Made by a program: the position numbers and the translations under genes. A stretch of 64,000 nucleotides of DNA from Saccharopolyspora elongata (GTDB lineage Bacteria > Actinomycetota > Actinomycetes > Mycobacteriales > Pseudonocardiaceae): the NCBI RefSeq assembly GCF_004348985.1, contig NZ_SMKW01000013.1, forward strand, positions 62,001-126,000. Reading direction: 5' to 3'. How positions within the stretch are numbered: position 1 is the stretch's first letter; every line of letters begins with the position of its first letter. This document shows positions 62,542 through 64,000 of this stretch, in pieces. The notes beneath the pieces are model-generated. The model did no database searches. It was not told where the DNA came from and was given only the letters and a program-made list of their open reading frames with translations.

Positions 62542-63942
62542 ATGGTCACCACGAAGCAGCAGGTCGTCCAGAAGGCGATCGACAACTACATCGAAAACCA
62601 GGAGAGGGGCCTGGAGGTCGCCCAGAAGGCACTGGCGATGCACCAGAAGATGCATCGGCCGGAGGTGCAGGAGGCCGCAGCCCTTGGCAAACCGGTGTCG
62701 GACGTCGAGTACCTCGACGAGGAAGCACGCGGGCTCAGCGACGAACTCCGGGACGGTCAGAGGGAGATCGAGGCGACCAGGCAACGCATCGAGGAGGCGC
62801 GGGTCGCTCGCCTCAACGGGCCCCGCGCGAGCGAGGATTTCCTGAACGGCCACGAAGGGGACGACTGGGCGCACCAAACCGCTTTGGACGAGTTCGGTGT
62901 GACGCCGCCTGAAGATTCCGGTCTGGGGCCGATCGAGGGTTACGAACCGGGGCAGCCGGCCGGCGACGACGTTTCGGAGCTGCCGGTCACCGAGTCCGCG
63001 GAGCCGATGCCGGGTGCCGGCGAGCCGCCGGCGGTGGATGCGGGTGCTGGCAAGCCGTCCACGTTCCGCACCGGTGAGAAGAAGCCGGACTGGACCCTGA
63101 AGCCGGGCCAGGCGCAGCCGACCCCCGGACCTTCCGCACCGTCGACGGTGGGACCTGACGGTGAGCCGGGTGATCAGCTGCCTCCGGCGCCGGGACCGGG
63201 TGGAGCGGAGCCTTCCGAAGGCCCGGGCGTGGTGAGCCAGATCGCGAAGTGGCTGGCAGGCACGGGTCTCGTCAAGGCGGCGCAAGTCGGGTTCGAGGTC
63301 GTCAAGGGTCGTTTCAAGAAGGTCGTCGCCGTGGTGGGCACAGTGGTCGCCATCGGCGGCCTGATCTACACGTTCTGGCCGAGCGGGGGTACTCCCGAGT
63401 CACGACCTCCCGAACCTCCCGGAGTGCAGGCCCCGGCGACACCGGCGGCACCGGAACCGCCGCCGCCGAATCCGTTCGTGCCACCTCATGTTCCGGAACC
63501 GGTGCCGCCGAACCCGTTCGGTGGGCCCGAATCCCCGCCCCCGAACCCGTACGTACCGCCTCATGTTCCGGAACCGGTGCCGCCGAACCCGTTCGATCCC
63601 GGTAAGGGCACGAACAGCGAGCCAGTGGTGCCCCCGGCAGCACCCGCACCGGTGAATCCGTTCGAGCCTGGGCAGCACGGCAGCAACCCCGGCGATACCG
63701 GCGGCGGCACCGGCACCGGCGGCGACACCGGCGGCGGCACTGGCACCGGCGGCGACACCGGCACGGGCACTGGCAGCGACACCGGCACGGGCACTGGCAG
63801 CGACAGCAGTACCGGTACCGGTACCGGCAGCGGCAGCGGCACGGGCGGCACCGGCAGCGAAACCGGCGGCACTGGCAGCGATACCGGCACTAGCGGCCAC
63901 AGCGGCACCGGCGGTAGCGACACCGGTACCGGCGGCGGCTGA
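62542..63942 (+). CDS. Membrane protein with Pro-rich repeats and a Gly/Thr tail
   Basis: The 466-aa protein starts with a charged coiled-coil region (about 5-95: AIDNYIENQERGLEVAQKAL, LDEEARGLSDEL). An acidic/Pro-rich linker and an amphipathic region (~235-270) follow, then a single transmembrane helix (VVAVVGTVVAIGGLIYTFW, about 271-289). The extracytoplasmic part has a duplicated PPHVPEPVPPNPF repeat (about 315-352) and then ~90 residues of GTGSDTG-type low complexity. It resembles a wall-spanning stalk, or an actinobacterial type VII/ESX-like accessory protein. No family is recognised. ATG at 62542 follows GGAGGCGGGG. The region from 63943 to the window end shows nothing recognisable. Confidence 0.78.
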   Translation: MVTTKQQVVQKAIDNYIENQERGLEVAQKALAMHQKMHRPEVQEAAALGKPVSDVEYLDEEARGLSDELRDGQREIEATRQRIEEARVARLNGPRASEDFLNGHEGDDWAHQTALDEFGVTPPEDSGLGPIEGYEPGQPAGDDVSELPVTESAEPMPGAGEPPAVDAGAGKPSTFRTGEKKPDWTLKPGQAQPTPGPSAPSTVGPDGEPGDQLPPAPGPGGAEPSEGPGVVSQIAKWLAGTGLVKAAQVGFEVVKGRFKKVVAVVGTVVAIGGLIYTFWPSGGTPESRPPEPPGVQAPATPAAPEPPPPNPFVPPHVPEPVPPNPFGGPESPPPNPYVPPHVPEPVPPNPFDPGKGTNSEPVVPPAAPAPVNPFEPGQHGSNPGDTGGGTGTGGDTGGGTGTGGDTGTGTGSDTGTGTGSDSSTGTGTGSGSGTGGTGSETGGTGSDTGTSGHSGTGGSDTGTGGG

Positions 63943-64000
63943 GCGCACCGGGCACATAAAAGTGGCGAATGAGATCAGAGGGTTCGGCCGGATTGTCGTC

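Noticed and set aside
63690..63940. GGC-ACC-rich tandem repeat as a non-coding satellite
   Set aside because: It is in frame with a well-supported upstream coding region and encodes the Gly/Thr tail, ending in a proper stop.

Overview
The window is very GC-rich and uses GTG and TTG starts freely. Its gene order closely follows the mycobacterial block ppa / dacB-like / zinc hydrolase / tilS / hpt / ftsH / folE-P-B-K / DUF3180 / DUF6779 / DUF2520 / panC-panD-coaX / lysS / lsr2 / clpC ... mhuD ... mutY / Rv3587c-like / disA-radA / lpqE / carD / ispD-ispF / cysS-rlmB. This is the Mycobacteriales-Pseudonocardiales core arrangement. The DUF397/DUF5753 pair, the BTAD (SARP-like) regulator and the Rph-like kinase point to a filamentous actinomycete, most likely a Pseudonocardiaceae member (Saccharopolyspora- or Amycolatopsis-like). 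That placement is inference from synteny and gene content.

Layout. 1-6.2 kb is accessory: the tail of a DUF4231/SLATT membrane protein, a secreted repeat-poor protein, a rifampicin-phosphotransferase/PEP-synthase-like enzyme with a strong palindrome upstream, and a DHA2 multidrug exporter. 6.5-19.1 kb is housekeeping: pyrophosphatase, a D,D-carboxypeptidase with an ~800-residue acidic repeat region, a zincin, tilS, hpt, ftsH and the folate operon. A MerR regulator in the opposite orientation interrupts the block. 20.3-28.4 kb holds membrane proteins, a PrsW-type protease, pantothenate/CoA genes and lysS. 28.6-36.3 kb holds lsr2, an IdeR-boxed siderophore ABC operon, clpC (with a ClgR-type motif upstream) and a broken XRE/DUF5753 gene beside an intact DUF397 gene. 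36.3-48.9 kb is mixed: DedA, a BTAD/NB-ARC regulator, a DrrAB-type exporter whose ATPase is interrupted by an amber codon, an EEP-family protein, a MhuD-like haem oxygenase, and a YhgE/Pip protein with a degenerate ABC ATPase. 48.9-59.7 kb returns to conserved genome-maintenance and isoprenoid genes (mutY, frameshifted disA, radA, lpqE, carD, ispDF, cysS, rlmB). 59.9-63.9 kb holds a DUF2510/scramblase-like protein, an MBOAT acyltransferase and a Gly/Thr-tailed membrane protein.

The most unusual feature lies between the genes. Several families of intergenic palindromes recur through the window. Family A is GTGAGTG...CACTCAC hairpins with a conserved loop near GCTATGGCGAC (seven copies). Family B has 18-20 bp arms GCAATTTCAATGGAAATC (four copies). 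Family C is paired CCCAATTTT/AAAATCGGG hairpins (three pairs). Smaller families are TTTCGCGCGAAA, GTGAACGGTCCGTTCAC and CCGGTGTGTCG. Two family B copies are followed at the same offset by DnaA-box sequences (TTATCCACA x4; TTGTCCACA x2), which gives modular composite elements. Three genes look broken by point events: the drrA-like ATPase, disA and the DUF5753 regulator. Each could be real decay or a sequencing error.
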